NCBI GenBank assembly: GCA_037355855.1
Contig: CM074760.1
Span: 6,192,501 to 6,256,500 of the forward strand
Direction: 5' to 3'
Source: Pseudo-nitzschia pungens
Taxonomy: Eukaryota > Bacillariophyta > Bacillariophyceae > Bacillariales > Bacillariaceae
Length of the DNA stretch: 64,000 bases
This document shows, one piece after another, positions 12,249-23,572 of this stretch. Position numbers and translations under genes: made by a program. Numbering within the stretch: the stretch's first letter is position 1; every line of letters starts with the position of its first letter. Under the pieces are notes generated by a model that was not told where the DNA came from, did not search any database, and saw only the letters and a list, made by a program, of their open reading frames with translations.

Positions 12249-15200
12249 ATGATAATAAACAATCGAAATCATCACCAGGAGCAAATCTATCCGAAAAATG
12301 ACAACATCACTCCGAGTCGGCCGCAGCCTCCAGGACCGAAATCAAACGAGTTGACCAGCTGTTTTGATTATGCACTTCGACCCGATGGCACCCTACTAGC
12401 CGAGGCCTTGTGGAAGCAACGGAGAGTAGAGAAGAAGTCCTTTGAGTTTATGGACGAGTCTTCCATCCGGGAGTTCTCGTCGTCTCTGCCGCCTTTTCAG
12501 CAACGGCAACTGCACCATCGCGCTTCGGACATATCCCTAGCGAAACTAGAAAGCCTGATAAAGCATTCGATTCACCAACACGAGAAAGCTACTTCTCTAC
12601 CGCCCGAGCCCACCGTACTAAAACAAGAACCACCGTGCACAAAATCGTCTTCGTCGCTGCAACCATTCACGCCGTCGGTACAGAAATCCTCCTCGTCGGT
12701 AACTCAGCAGGATCAAAAGTGGCAAGGCAACCACGGGGAATTTGCGACCGAAAATAACACCAATAAACACCCTAATGATACTAGTCAGCGAGCGAACAAT
12801 CAGGCGCCGGAAAAACGGAACGAATCGATGACCAAAACGATGGTGTTGCCTCGGGCGAAAGATCTTGCTCCGGCAACACACAATCCGACCAGGTGCGATC
12901 CATTTGAAGACGACGAGTTCTACGACGATGTTTTTGCCGATTTCGATGTGGACCAAGCGATTCGGGAACACAACAAGAATAGTGTCGAGAGAAATAATAG
13001 CAAGTCCAATAGCTGTGCTGCTGCGAAGGCGACGACGACTGCGACTAACGCGCGATCGAATGATCCTAACGACCAACAAGCTTCCGGTACAGATTCGTTG
13101 CGACAATCCACGGCAGTGGGGTTCGACTACGGAAATGATTTGGATTCGTGCGAGGGTGGGACGGAGAGCAGCCACACAAACAATCTTGGTCACGATCGTA
13201 CTTCCATCGAACAGACCGACAACAATCAGCGATATAGTTCCTCGTCCGCTTTTCAACATCATCATCATCATCATCAACAACAACAGCAGACATTCCAGAG
13301 CAATTCAAGCGGCTTCTCGCCCCCGGAGAGTAGCAGGAACAACAACTCGAACGGCTTTATCAGCCATAGCGCGCACTCTCCTCACTTTGGCTCTTCCGAA
13401 GGAAATCGCGACTATCCCGTTTCGAGCGACGCGCATCACAACGGCTCTTTTGGCGAAGGCAACGGAGACGATGGAGAGACTCCTCGATGTCCCGGGCACG
13501 GGCTTCCTTGCCGACTTCTGACTGCGAACACATCTGCAAACATGGGACGTGAATTTTTCAAGTGTTCGCTGCCCGAGGGCCAAAGCTGTGACTTTTTCCA
13601 ATGGAAGGACGGAATCGAAGGAAACTGGAACAACGCCTTTTCTGGGAGTGCCGATGCCGGTGCTGCGGGTGGAAATATTCTCAACATGCGCGAGGAGAAT
13701 CGAAGAGTCTTTGGACATAGATCCTTTCGTAGGGGACAGGAAGATGTGATCGAGAAAGCTATTCAAGGGAGAGACGTCTTTGTTCTTATGCCCACGGGGT
13801 ACGTGATGATTAGTGCGCAAACACGCAAATTCCTTTAATGCGGTACGAATTGGGCATTCCCTTAGCCTTTCCTAACGATTTCAACTTGCTCGAATTGATT
13901 GTGTTACGTTGAAAACAATGCGCGTTCAATCCATCTCGATTGACTCAACACAGAGGTGGAAAGTCGCTTTGTTACCAGTTACCTGCATGGTGCTGTCCCG
14001 GACTTGCAGTAGTCGTCTCTCCCCTTCTTTCCTTGATACAGGATCAGGTTCAGTCCCTGCTCAAAAACGGAGTGAAGGCTGTGTTTTTTAGCTCCGCTCA
14101 AGACTATCACAGCGAACAAGTCGATATCAATCGACAGCTGAACGAAACAACTGCACACGGAGGCGTCAAGCTTCTCTACCTGACACCGGAAAAATTGAGC
14201 CACTCCAATCAAATGCAGTCCATTCTTCGACGCCTGCACAACAAAGGGTTGATCAGCAGATTCATTGTAGACGAAGCACACTGTCTCTCAGACTGGGGGC
14301 ATGACTTCCGGCCGGATTATAATCAACTGGGCAGATTACGAAGGGACTATCCTGGTGTTCCCCTGATGGCCCTCACTGCCACCGCAAGCGAAAAAGTTGT
14401 GAACGACGCCGTCAAAGCCCTTGGAATGCGCAATGAATACCGGTACAAGTCGTCCTTCAATCGTCCAAATCTTCGCTACGAAGTTCGAAGGAAAGACGGC
14501 AAAGTATACGATGCAATAGCAGATATTGTTGCCCAACGACCGAATGATTCCGGGGTTATTTATTGTCTGAGCCGAAAAAACTGTGAAAAACTCGCCGAGA
14601 ACCTGCAAAGCAAACTGAGGGAAAAGAACTGCCGAAATGTTGGGGTTTCGTTTTACCACGCAGAGCTAGATGCACAAGAGAGGGAACACCGCCACAAGCA
14701 GTGGAGTGTCGGAAGAATTAACGTTTTGTGTGCCACTGTTGCCTTTGGTATGGGTATCGACAAGTAAGCCACTGTGCGAAACATTTGTTTGAATGTTCTT
14801 TCCCTGCAGATTTTTGCAAATCTCACACATCCATCGCACTCTTTTCAATGCCCGTTGCATCAATACTCTTCGAATTTTTACAGGCCTGATGTTCGATATG
14901 TCATACACTATTCCATGCCAAAAAGTCTTACGCATTATTATCAGGAAAGGTAAGTCGTACGCTGATGGAAAACCAACGTTTTGATGTGTCTTCAATTTCA
15001 ATTGTTGCATTCACCGTACGCCCTTCTTCACTTGCTTTCATCAGTGGTAGAGCTGGTCGAGATGGCGAAGATGCTGAATGCATTCTTTTCTATTCTTACA
15101 AAGATAAACAGGTCCTGGAAAAGATGATACGCAATGGCAGCGACGACAAGTACAACCCAAGTATTCGACGGAAAGTTGATCAGCTGTATAGGTGCGTCCA

Positions 15201-16441
15201 GTACTGCGAGAATGAATTCCGCTGTCGGCGAGCTATGCAGCTGGAATTTTTTGGAGAAAAGTTTGACAGGGCAAAATGCAATCAAACCTGCGATAATTGC
15301 AAGGCTGGGAGGCAGCCAGATGCACGTGACATGACAGCGGAAGCGATAACGATAATCAATCTGTTCAATAGTGCAAGTAATCAAAGCAGAAAAGGGATTA
15401 CAATGCTACAGCTATCGGACCTCTATCGAGGTTCTAGGAGCAAGTCCATCGTGAACAGTTATCCCGTCAACAATATCGAAGGGTTTGGAGCAGGGTCAAA
15501 GTTCAAGAAATACGATGTAGAAAGGATCACACATGCGATGATTTTTGAACGAATCTTGGTAGAGACTAGTGTTGAAATCCAAAATCGATTTACTACGGAC
15601 TATGTCACCTTGGGGGAGAAAGCAGCGTCTTTACAACGAGGATCCGAAAAGTTTATTGTTGAATTCCCTAGAAAAGTAACTACAAGGAAATCAAAGCCCG
15701 ACAAACAAACTAGTAAAGATACATCCAAGAAAAGGCGTAGACACAAGGATTCAGAAGATTCTAGTGCTAAGAAAAAATCTTCATCACGGAAGACCAGAAC
15801 AGAAGAAACGAATGTTGGCGGTTTGCAATTTTCGGAAATCGGTATTGATGACTCGGACGATGATGACGACAGTATACAAGACGATTTGGATTTGGGCACA
15901 CCCAACCGGAGAAAAATGCAATCCGTGCTACCTCGTCAACATACAAATAAACTTGTTGATACGTTGAAGACGCTTGTCCAAAGATGGGCGGATGAAGAAC
16001 AATTGATGGGGAATCACGTTTTTTGTAAGTCTGAAGTTTAAACTGATCATGTCCTCACCCGCAACTTCCGTTCAACAGTTGAAAGGTCTAACACTTACCA
16101 TCGCAAACCCTTCGATAATCATTCCTCGTATAGACTGGCACATCCTTTCTGTGGCAGAGATGAAGACAATAGCGTCACATGCACCAACGACAGTTGATGA
16201 CCTGAAGACCATTGGTATTCTTTCCGAGAAAAAACTAGATGAGTACGGAGCGCGAATAGTAAAGCCTATTCGAATGTATATTGAAAAGGAGGGGCTAGAG
16301 GACCAAGTAGCACGCAAACGGTCAAAGAAGTCTTTTGAGGAACAAAACAAAAATGATGTGAATCAAATCATTGAAATTGAAGATGAAGAGGATGACGAGT
16401 TTGAAAATGGGATTGACTATGATGCAATTGACTTGGGATAA
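12249..16441 (+). CDS. RecQ-family DNA helicase with GRF zinc finger and HRDC domain (BLM/Sgs1-like)
   Basis: ATP-dependent 3'-5' DNA helicase for recombination and replication repair. Five exons (12249-13798, 13954-14763, 14884-14949, 15045-16024, 16134-16441) join in phase and give 1,237 residues. The long N-terminus is low-complexity, with runs of Ser, Asn, His and Gln ([12 protein letters not shown]). A GRF-type zinc finger ([11 protein letters not shown] ... [17 protein letters not shown]) lies at about residues 411-455. The helicase core has Walker A PTGGGKS split by the first intron (about 516), the DEAH-type box [18 protein letters not shown] (about 621), [31 protein letters not shown] and SGRAGRDG. 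The RQC zinc site [13 protein letters not shown] ... CDNC follows. A lysine-rich, then acidic linker leads to HRDC, split by the last intron (NHVF/YWHILS ... [16 protein letters not shown]). ATG 12249 is the first ATG in frame. Confidence 0.92.
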
Positions 16442-17840
16442 GAAAAACATAAATGAAGTATTGCTTTTTGGAAAGCATTGAATCCGATTTTTATGAGTAT
16501 AGATCTGAAAAGCTTCTGATAGTCTCACTTGTCCTTTGTCCATATCTGGAGCTGCATTGAACATCTACACAAGACGAAGGGAAAACACAAAACACTTTTT
16601 TTCACTGCTTTGTTCCATCTCAAGGAACCAGTCATGCCCATCGGATTGGCTTAGTGCAAACACAAGAAGGAAGACTTTCAACAGATTGTCACAGGTGCAA
16701 AAACAATGATCTACAGGATTGCAGCATTGAATAGCTTTTTGAAAAAAGAAGACCAAATAATAAGCATGGTAATGCAGAAACATGCTACCCCATTAAGGTT
16801 TAAGGTATTTTTGCGTAAAGGTTGTTTTCCCGTAAAAGGCAGCAGAAGTCCAACGACCAAAATTGAATTTTTTTTTAAAAAACAAGAATGACCCGTTTGG
16901 AGAAACTCAGTATCTGTGCAAGAAACTCAGTATCTGTGCAAGAAACTCAATATCTGCGCAAGAAACTCAATATCTGCGCATGCTCGCATGCTTGATACAA
17001 TTAAAAAAAAAAATTGTTGCAATTACTAGTAGCCGGAACTTTCCCTACACTTACTCCGTGTCAGTACCATTAAACGCTCATAACTTTTGGACCACCAGGA
17101 GTTAGAAGAAAAGAAAAACATGGGCATGGGGCTTACGTTGAGCTCTTTCTAACTGTCACAATAACTAAAAATCGAGTATGTCGGCCTCTGGGGCCCTAAG
17201 GAACCCGGAGTAGCATGTTTCTGCGTTACCATGCTTAAATGATATTGAGCTTTTCTTCGTAACTGCCACAAACTCATTCAATTAGTAAGATTACTTGTAT
17301 GTCTTGCATATTTGTACCGTATCAAGTTCGAAGTGCGTACGAAGTAAGGATTAATTATTTCTTACCAGTATGAAGTAAGGTTACGAAGTACAGTAAGTTA
17401 TTACAGTATTCCTATTTTCCGTGATTATGAAACTAGTACAGTACCGAAGTGCTTTTGCTCGCTAGAGACGACACGTGGATCTCAACCATCACACTTCAAG
17501 TTTAGAAGAGTGAAGATTTTTTGTGTTCTTTCCCTTCTACTGTGTCAATCGTACCGGTGCTTGTTGTTTTGATGCCCGTGACAAGTGAGAAGTAGCCTTA
17601 AGGTTTACTCGTAATCTTAACAGTGGATGTTTCGCGATTTTCTGTCGATCATCGAAGGTAGAAAAGAGCATCTGATCCCAACCTCCTGAAAATCCATCTA
17701 CCTACCGGTATTCATTTATATGGGTGCTACTAGTGGGAAAACTGTTCGATCAAGATCCCTCAGCCACCTCGCGAAGGAAGAATTGAAAAGCTAGGTAGGG
17801 GCGACGAAGACTTAGTCATCCTTATTAGATTCAAACAACC
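16442..17840. other. Intergenic spacer of 1.4 kb
   Basis: No gene supported; frames of 60-80 codons at 16565-17105 have no family wording. It contains an exact 20-bp tandem array (listed separately), poly-T/poly-A runs at about 16866-16884 and 17004-17014, and an island of GTAAG/TTACGAAGTA words at about 17280-17480. Confidence 0.5.
16901..16980. repeat. Tandem repeat, four 20-bp units
   Basis: Four head-to-tail 20-base units. Units 1 and 2 are identical (AGAAACTCAGTATCTGTGCA). Units 3 and 4 are identical to each other and differ from the first two at two positions. The pairwise structure suggests duplication of a dimer or stepwise expansion. It is followed directly by GCATGC. Confidence 0.9.
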
Positions 17841-20049
17841 ATGATGGTATCCTCGAAAGTTATGGCCGCATTTTTGTTGGTGGCAGCGACTCCATCAACA
17901 ACGAATGCTTTTGTAACGAAGTCGTCATCGGCGGCGACATCGTCGCTGAAACGACAAGAAAACAACGCTGTTCTTCGCCGTCCCGATACATCACTGAGTG
18001 CTCTCCCCCCACTCATCATTGGGCCCATGATCAGGAAAATGAAGGAAGAAAAAGCCAAGAAGAGAGCGCCAATGGCTACCGAAGCGGACTTCAAAGGTCA
18101 GGCACCCGGGCTGAGGGTTGGGGGGAGCACGTGGAAATGGCCCCCGGTTTGGCCGTACGATCAAAACTTTTTTATGCCTCCAGAAGATATTCCAAAAGCA
18201 GCTCCCGGTCAAAATCCTATGGCTCAAATGATGACAGGAGCCCCCATGCCACCACAACCACAACTTGTTGAAGTTGAAAAACTCGATCCCATTGAATATT
18301 GGCAGGTCGAGAAAGGTGATATGAAGACCGAGATGGACGAGGAAGCTATCGAAAAATTGAGAAGGTGAGTTTGGTCTTTGGTGTTAGACTTGTTGAATGT
18401 ATTCATGACATGAAATAGAACTCGAGACACATTTCGATTTGTAGAAATCTGATCGATTGAGGATTGTCGTTTTCTGTTGAATTTTGTCAAACAGCCATTA
18501 CAGTTTCTACCTCAAGGATGGCATGTCTGTGTTGGAACTGGGTGCGGCCGAAGAATCTTATCTGCCAAAAAATCTCAAACTTGCCCGTCACGTTGGAGTC
18601 GGCTTGAGCGACAAGCTGATGGACGAGAATCCATCTTTGACAGAAAAGATAATTGTGGATCTGAACAAAGTTATAACCGATGGTGACGTCGATTCTGACG
18701 AGTTGCGAAAATTGGCGGAAGAGCCTTTCGATGCGATTATCATGGCCAACACTGCTGAATTCCTTATGCATCCCAGAGAAGTATTTAAAACAGCATGGAT
18801 TCTACTCAAACCCGGAGGTGAATGTCTCAACGCGTTTTGCACGAAAACAGCATTCGGCGACAAATTCAAGCGAGCACAGACTCGTATGTGGCGAGATTAC
18901 AACGATGATCAACACATGTGGGTTGCTGGATCTTTCTATCAATTTAGTGCCGGGGAAGGGTGGCAAAATGTAAGGGGATTTGACATTTCACCAGAATCCG
19001 CCAAAGATAACTTTGGGGACAATGGGCCATTGGACTTCCTTAGCAAGGGAAAAGACAATAATATCTATGTTGTCCAAGCCACTAAGGGCTATCAAGATGA
19101 GTCTATCGATGAAGCAGATCCAGCCAAGTCAATCAATTCAAAAATGTGGATGCTGCCAACAATGGAAGACCGAGACAAAAAACTTGTTGTTCCACGATTG
19201 GGAAGGTCTTACACCTTGTTGAAGAACCCTAAACGAAAAGATGCCATTCGAGATCACATCCAATATCTGCCCAAGATCTACGAAGCTCTGATCAAGATGG
19301 ACACCTTTGCTTTCACCTTTGAGATGCAGTCTCAGCTTGCAGCCGACCTTGTTCTTGATCCTGACTTCGACGCGAGCGACGAACAAATCAAGTCCCTCAA
19401 AGAAGGTATGTTCACACATTTGTTTTGATGCAAGGCCCTTGATGTTTATCTATTTTTTCATAACTTACGAGAAATTTCGCTCTTGATCTCTCTCGCAGGA
19501 CTTGGATTGCGCACTCCATCGAAGGAATTCTGGGCACCCGTTGGACAGCTCACCAGTGCTATGGAAATCAATGATAAAATCAATCTCCTGTCCTACATTG
19601 TCCCACGTTTTGGAAGCGGAAATGCAGACCAGGAGGCCGCGCTCTTGGCGTATGCAACTGGCTTGACACCTACATTTGACTGCATTCGATCGAAGTGTCC
19701 TGATTTGCCCGAATCCGATGTGCAACTTCTTGGAACAGAATTATTGAACGCCGAGATTCTCATTCCCGGAAGATCAACGAAGGAAGAATTCGCTGCCTGG
19801 CTGGGAGCAATGACTGAGGAAGAAATGAAGGAAATTCTTTCGTCGCGAAAGGGATTGAACGAGAAATCTAACGCTCAATTAAAGGTCTACAAGGCACAAC
19901 AGAAGGAGGACGAGGCGAAACGAGCAGAGATCCGAAAGCAGTACGAGGAGCAGCTGAAAGAAGCGCGAAAGAACAGATCAATTGTATTCAATCCAGGAAC
20001 GGGAAAATTCCAAGAGCTCGAGAAGAATAAACCAATATTCAAGTTTTAG
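17841..20049 (+). CDS. Plastid-targeted SAM-methyltransferase-fold protein
   Basis: Exons 17841-18364, 18495-19405 and 19499-20049 give 661 residues. The N-terminus is a signal peptide (MMVSSKVMAAFLLVAATPS) followed by TTNAFVTKSSSA: cleavage before the Phe and a Ser/Thr/Lys-rich transit region is the diatom bipartite plastid signal. The second exon opens with YLKDGMSVLELGAAEESYLP, which resembles methyltransferase motif I (VLELGAGxG) with a changed glycine position. AEEPFDAIIMANTAEFLMHP and TAWILLKPGGECLNAF resemble motifs II and III. A long C-terminal domain with little similarity to anything I recognise ends in a charged coiled-coil segment (about 600-650). The substrate is unknown; the AAEES change could mean binding without catalysis. 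The start ATG is the one that yields the signal peptide. Confidence 0.82.
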
Positions 20050-20123
20050 TTGAAATTAGTAAAGCAAACTACTTTTTGAACTGTGATAGAAAAGGTTTAT
20101 GAAGTCGTAGTTGCTTGTGCGAC

Positions 20124-21335
20124 CTATTCGTACGGTAGGTCTGGTATTTTCGCGATTCTTTGCTTTCCTGGGGAATTCTTTGACCTTCGTAACAATTTTG
20201 ATGGCCGTTTGAGATTGGCTCGTACTTCGACCCAGCAATCGCCGTTGCCAAGCCGTGTGTCACTTAGTGCCTCTTCGCCTTTAGAGACAAGAACATTCGT
20301 TGACTGGAGTTCTTTGAGTGATCCCGCTAGCAGTGACTCTTGGGCTTCTGAAAACGCACTCGAAACTACTGTTCGAGGACAATATCTGACATCAAGTCCT
20401 AGAAGATCCTTGTGCAACAACATCACCTGGCCATGGCTAGGACCTAAGCCGCCATATCCAATTTTGGCTTCTCGGACGCCATAATTTTTGATCCTGCTAG
20501 TGTCCTCTGGTGATTCATGATGAAAAATGAGAGATGGCGAAGGCAGTACCGCATCTTCGGAGGCTGTCGGAAGCGGTCGGATCAAAACTTTGCTATTGGG
20601 CCATTGATAAACTCCAACTGCCGGTCTCTTCGTTGGCGCGAGAGCAAGATGAGATATTAGGGTTGATCCATCTACGTACGTCGCGTAGTCAAAATGTGGC
20701 ACAACTATCTCCTTCAAGAAAGTGGGTAGAACGAGATCCTCTCTTCCTTTTGAATCAATACTCGATGTCGCGCAAGAATCTAAATCGCATGAAAATTTCG
20801 GTAGCGATAAGAGAGGTAATCCATCACGCGAAATATCTCGCAGTAAATCTTTCGTACTCAAGCTTCCATTAACCGAACACTTAAGACTCAGAATTGTTCG
20901 GTTGAGAGCAGTCCCCTCGTTGAGTCGACACGCTAAGAGGTTTCTGAAATTTCTGATTGCTGTTTCAACTCTGGAACCACTTTTAGAACTTGATTCATCA
21001 CTCTCTGTGATACCCAGCAACGTGAATGGTCTACTTTCCGATTTCATGTTTTTCTCCGGTAGCGCATCTACATCGTCCGTAGAACAGAAGTGAAGTATAG
21101 TTCCGGAGATGAGACATCTTGTACCGACTGACGTGAACGAAGAGGATAATCCAGGGAAAGAAGACTTGAACGTTTCATTCAATGTTTTCTCCGACGAAAG
21201 AACGTCGTCGGTGACGACAGAAAACTGATCCAAGTTGCCGATCGCAGAGAGCAGAGACACTGCCTTTTTCGAAGCAGTCAATGAAGGCGATAGAATGGAG
21301 ACGACTGGTGCGTAAAGCCTTTTAGTGTGATTCAT
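20124..21335 (-). CDS. Hypothetical protein, 403 residues
   Basis: Intronless frame on the minus strand starting at an ATG (MNHTKRLYAPVVSILSPSL). The family is not recognised. Serine- and leucine-rich throughout, with no clear membrane span or signal peptide. Local phrases that look structured are FLKEIVVPHFDYATYVDGSTLISHLALA, of which only the wording is noted, then GVYQWPNSKVLIRPL and GYGGLGPSHGQVMLLHKDLL. The C-terminus is basic. It is convergent with the methyltransferase-fold gene, with only 74 bases between stop codons. Shorter frames of 112-133 codons on the opposite strand lie entirely inside it and are treated as shadows. Confidence 0.7.
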   Translation of the reverse strand: MNHTKRLYAPVVSILSPSLTASKKAVSLLSAIGNLDQFSVVTDDVLSSEKTLNETFKSSFPGLSSSFTSVGTRCLISGTILHFCSTDDVDALPEKNMKSESRPFTLLGITESDESSSKSGSRVETAIRNFRNLLACRLNEGTALNRTILSLKCSVNGSLSTKDLLRDISRDGLPLLSLPKFSCDLDSCATSSIDSKGREDLVLPTFLKEIVVPHFDYATYVDGSTLISHLALAPTKRPAVGVYQWPNSKVLIRPLPTASEDAVLPSPSLIFHHESPEDTSRIKNYGVREAKIGYGGLGPSHGQVMLLHKDLLGLDVRYCPRTVVSSAFSEAQESLLAGSLKELQSTNVLVSKGEEALSDTRLGNGDCWVEVRANLKRPSKLLRRSKNSPGKQRIAKIPDLPYE

Positions 21336-22051
21336 CTTCGCTTTTGTGTCGAATATATCGCGCGTGAAGATCTTGTGTCGACAGAAAAGCTAGAGCGGAA
21401 AATAGAGTCAACGAACACGATAGAGGTGCTTCACAATACTAAAATGCTTCAGTGCGCCGAGTCATACTGTACTTGTCACCTTGATTCACCAAGCGAGTCA
21501 GTCACATCGACATCCTGGAGAAGAAAGATTTTCCGTGAAATGTTTTTTTGACGAGAGAGCACGAAAGAGAAGTGCTCGCAGAACGGAAACATAAAAATAG
21601 AACGGTAATTACTTAGTGAATAACGAAACCTTCTTTCAGGAAACTTTTTTTAATGAAAGAACATCAGCGGCATCAAGTGAGGGCAACGCCTAAAAGATGA
21701 TGCATGGGAATTAGACAGTCAGAGTTGAAAACAGTGGACACAGGTACGTACACGTACCAATGTGACCATTAGCGAGTAATGCGCGTACGTTTTAGGAAAT
21801 AGAAGTATTCATACACGTGCCAGTACGAGGTAAGGAAGTACGGAACAGTATGAGAAGTATGAGAAATGTGAGACGTGTGAAGTGTTTTGAAGTGTGTGAA
21901 GCGCGTGTAAAGTGTTTTGATGAATTGGTCGGAAATAATGATGTACCGTCTTCTTTCTTATTTTTTTAATAGGATAATACGTATTCCTACAAATATTAAC
22001 ATTATTTAATTAAAAAACAGTATTATTAATTTAAAAACAAAAAATACAGCA
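21336..22051. other. Intergenic, AT-rich
   Basis: No gene seen. At 21840-21920 there is a degenerate GTGTGAAG/TATGAGAA repeat. From 21950 to 22050 the sequence is very AT-rich with runs of T and A, and ends just beyond the stop codon of the fragment described next. Confidence 0.45.
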
Positions 22052-22213
22052 TCAGTCCGTATAGTCGTCTTCAGCAGAGGTATTATTTTCTTCCTGATAC
22101 ATGAACACTTGGAAAGCACTACCACCAGATTCTCTACCGTGAAACGTCAGAGGATGATTCTCTCCAACCATTGCTAACAGTAACTCATTTTGCTCTTTGC
22201 CATCAAGAAAAGG
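22052..22213 (-). CDS. Probable terminal exon of an unresolved gene
   Basis: Read on the minus strand, this stretch encodes a 53-residue coding-like tail (starts PFLDGKEQNELLLAMVGENH, contains LTFHGRESGGSAFQVFMYQ, ends SAEDDYTD) with a stop at 22054-22052. It lacks its own good start, so it is probably a last exon. A possible upstream exon lies near 22530-22660 on the same strand, where GRFTNSDYELASIIFKITNN is followed directly by GTGAGTG. The joining intron and the 5' end could not be fixed because phases did not agree. No family recognised. It could instead be a pseudogene remnant. Confidence 0.35.
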   Translation of the reverse strand, partial: PFLDGKEQNELLLAMVGENHPLTFHGRESGGSAFQVFMYQEENNTSAEDDYTD

Positions 22214-23572
22214 TAAGGTTAGCACTAGTACTGGATTTACTACGATGATGAACTTACCACAAAATGACTACTGTATTCTGTGTTTGTAGTAGTCCTTTAC
22301 ATTTTCATGATTCACTCGTCTATTGACTAGTAGTAGTACTACTACTAGTACCAACTATTCACTGCTGTGTTTGGGGACAATGCATTGAGCAGCCCAGGCT
22401 TGACAGTAACCATTCGGAGATTGGAAAGAAAACATGCTCATATGAAGCTATCAAAGATAAGAATGACGGAATTCCATTTCGAACACAAACAGAACCCCTT
22501 TCTTCTTCTTCCTTCCATGAAAATACACTCACGTTGTTTGTAATTTTAAAAATAATTGATGCAAGTTCATAGTCACTGTTTGTGAAGCGCCCGGAGGAAC
22601 TGCTTCTGGTACTTAAGAAGGGTTCAAACGGGAAAGTCCTCTTGGAGGTGAAAATCTCCACTTTCTTTCATCACGAGTTTGCTCATTCCAACTAGTAGTA
22701 GTAAGCCTTACTACTGGAACGAGTGTACGGTACGGTAAGTTACGCCATGCCGCTCCGCTCGTTCTCGATTTTCGATTATCTCCGACATGCGCGAAAGCAA
22801 TACCATCGGGTACAAAATACGTATTCGTACATAATTGTATCGAATGAATCATCATCATCTCAAAAAAATAATGATAATACCGTAGCATCGCAAATACTAC
22901 GTAATCGCAACGGTATCCTCGTTTACGGTAACTTACTTACTTGTAGAAAAGTACAAGTACTAGTACGATGGACCTCGTGATGGAAATCGTTGTTCTTTCG
23001 ATATGTTTTTTGGCACGCATGCTGTGAATAGTGAACGTCAGGTAGGAAAATAGCCGTTGTACTTCCGGACTCGTAGTTACTTAGGGAAGAACGTTGCAAA
23101 GGATGTCAGGTATGTATAAAATATATACAAATATTGATAGCTTCATAATCACGCCGGGTGGTTAGTACATTTTATGTGACAGAGGCTGTCGATGAAAAGT
23201 TGAGAAAATCGGTGTCCGTATTTTCAACAAAATCGATAGCACAACAGTATCGATGCACTTTCTCAGATTTAATCAATAGGATCATACCCAGGTTATGACA
23301 TTAGCACTCTTGCTCTACCATCAACAACATTTCAGGTAATTTAAGAAACGTAGTCTATCGCTGCGTTTCTTCAACAAGCATCAAAATCAAGGACCAAGAT
23401 TACTCTACGACGGGGGGCCAAAGCGGTAGTCGAGGCCTCTCCGAAGAATCAACGAAGAACACTTCATTCAACAAGTTTTTGCAGTGGACAAGTAAAATGT
23501 CAACTTTCACTTGTGGGTCAGCTGAGCAATTAAACAATATTGATCAATTGTACCGGTGTGTATTCCGAATCC
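22214..23572. other. Spacer, with possible unresolved exons on minus strand
   Basis: Contains the possible upstream exon of the fragment above (near 22530-22660, minus). It also holds an inverted ACTAGTAGTAGT/ACTACTACTAGT stretch at about 22326-22351 and CTTAC/GTACAAGTACTAG words at about 22690-22970. From about 23000 it presumably becomes the MAP kinase promoter and leader. Nothing else is supported. Confidence 0.4.

Noticed and set aside
12618..13521. Frames of about 220 codons in other frames across the RecQ N-terminus
   Set aside because: Created by low-complexity coding sequence of the real gene (CAN and GAN codon runs); arginine- and isoleucine-rich shadows.
20083..21093. Plus-strand frames of 112-133 codons opposite the 403-residue gene
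   Set aside because: Lie entirely inside a longer coherent frame and overlap each other.
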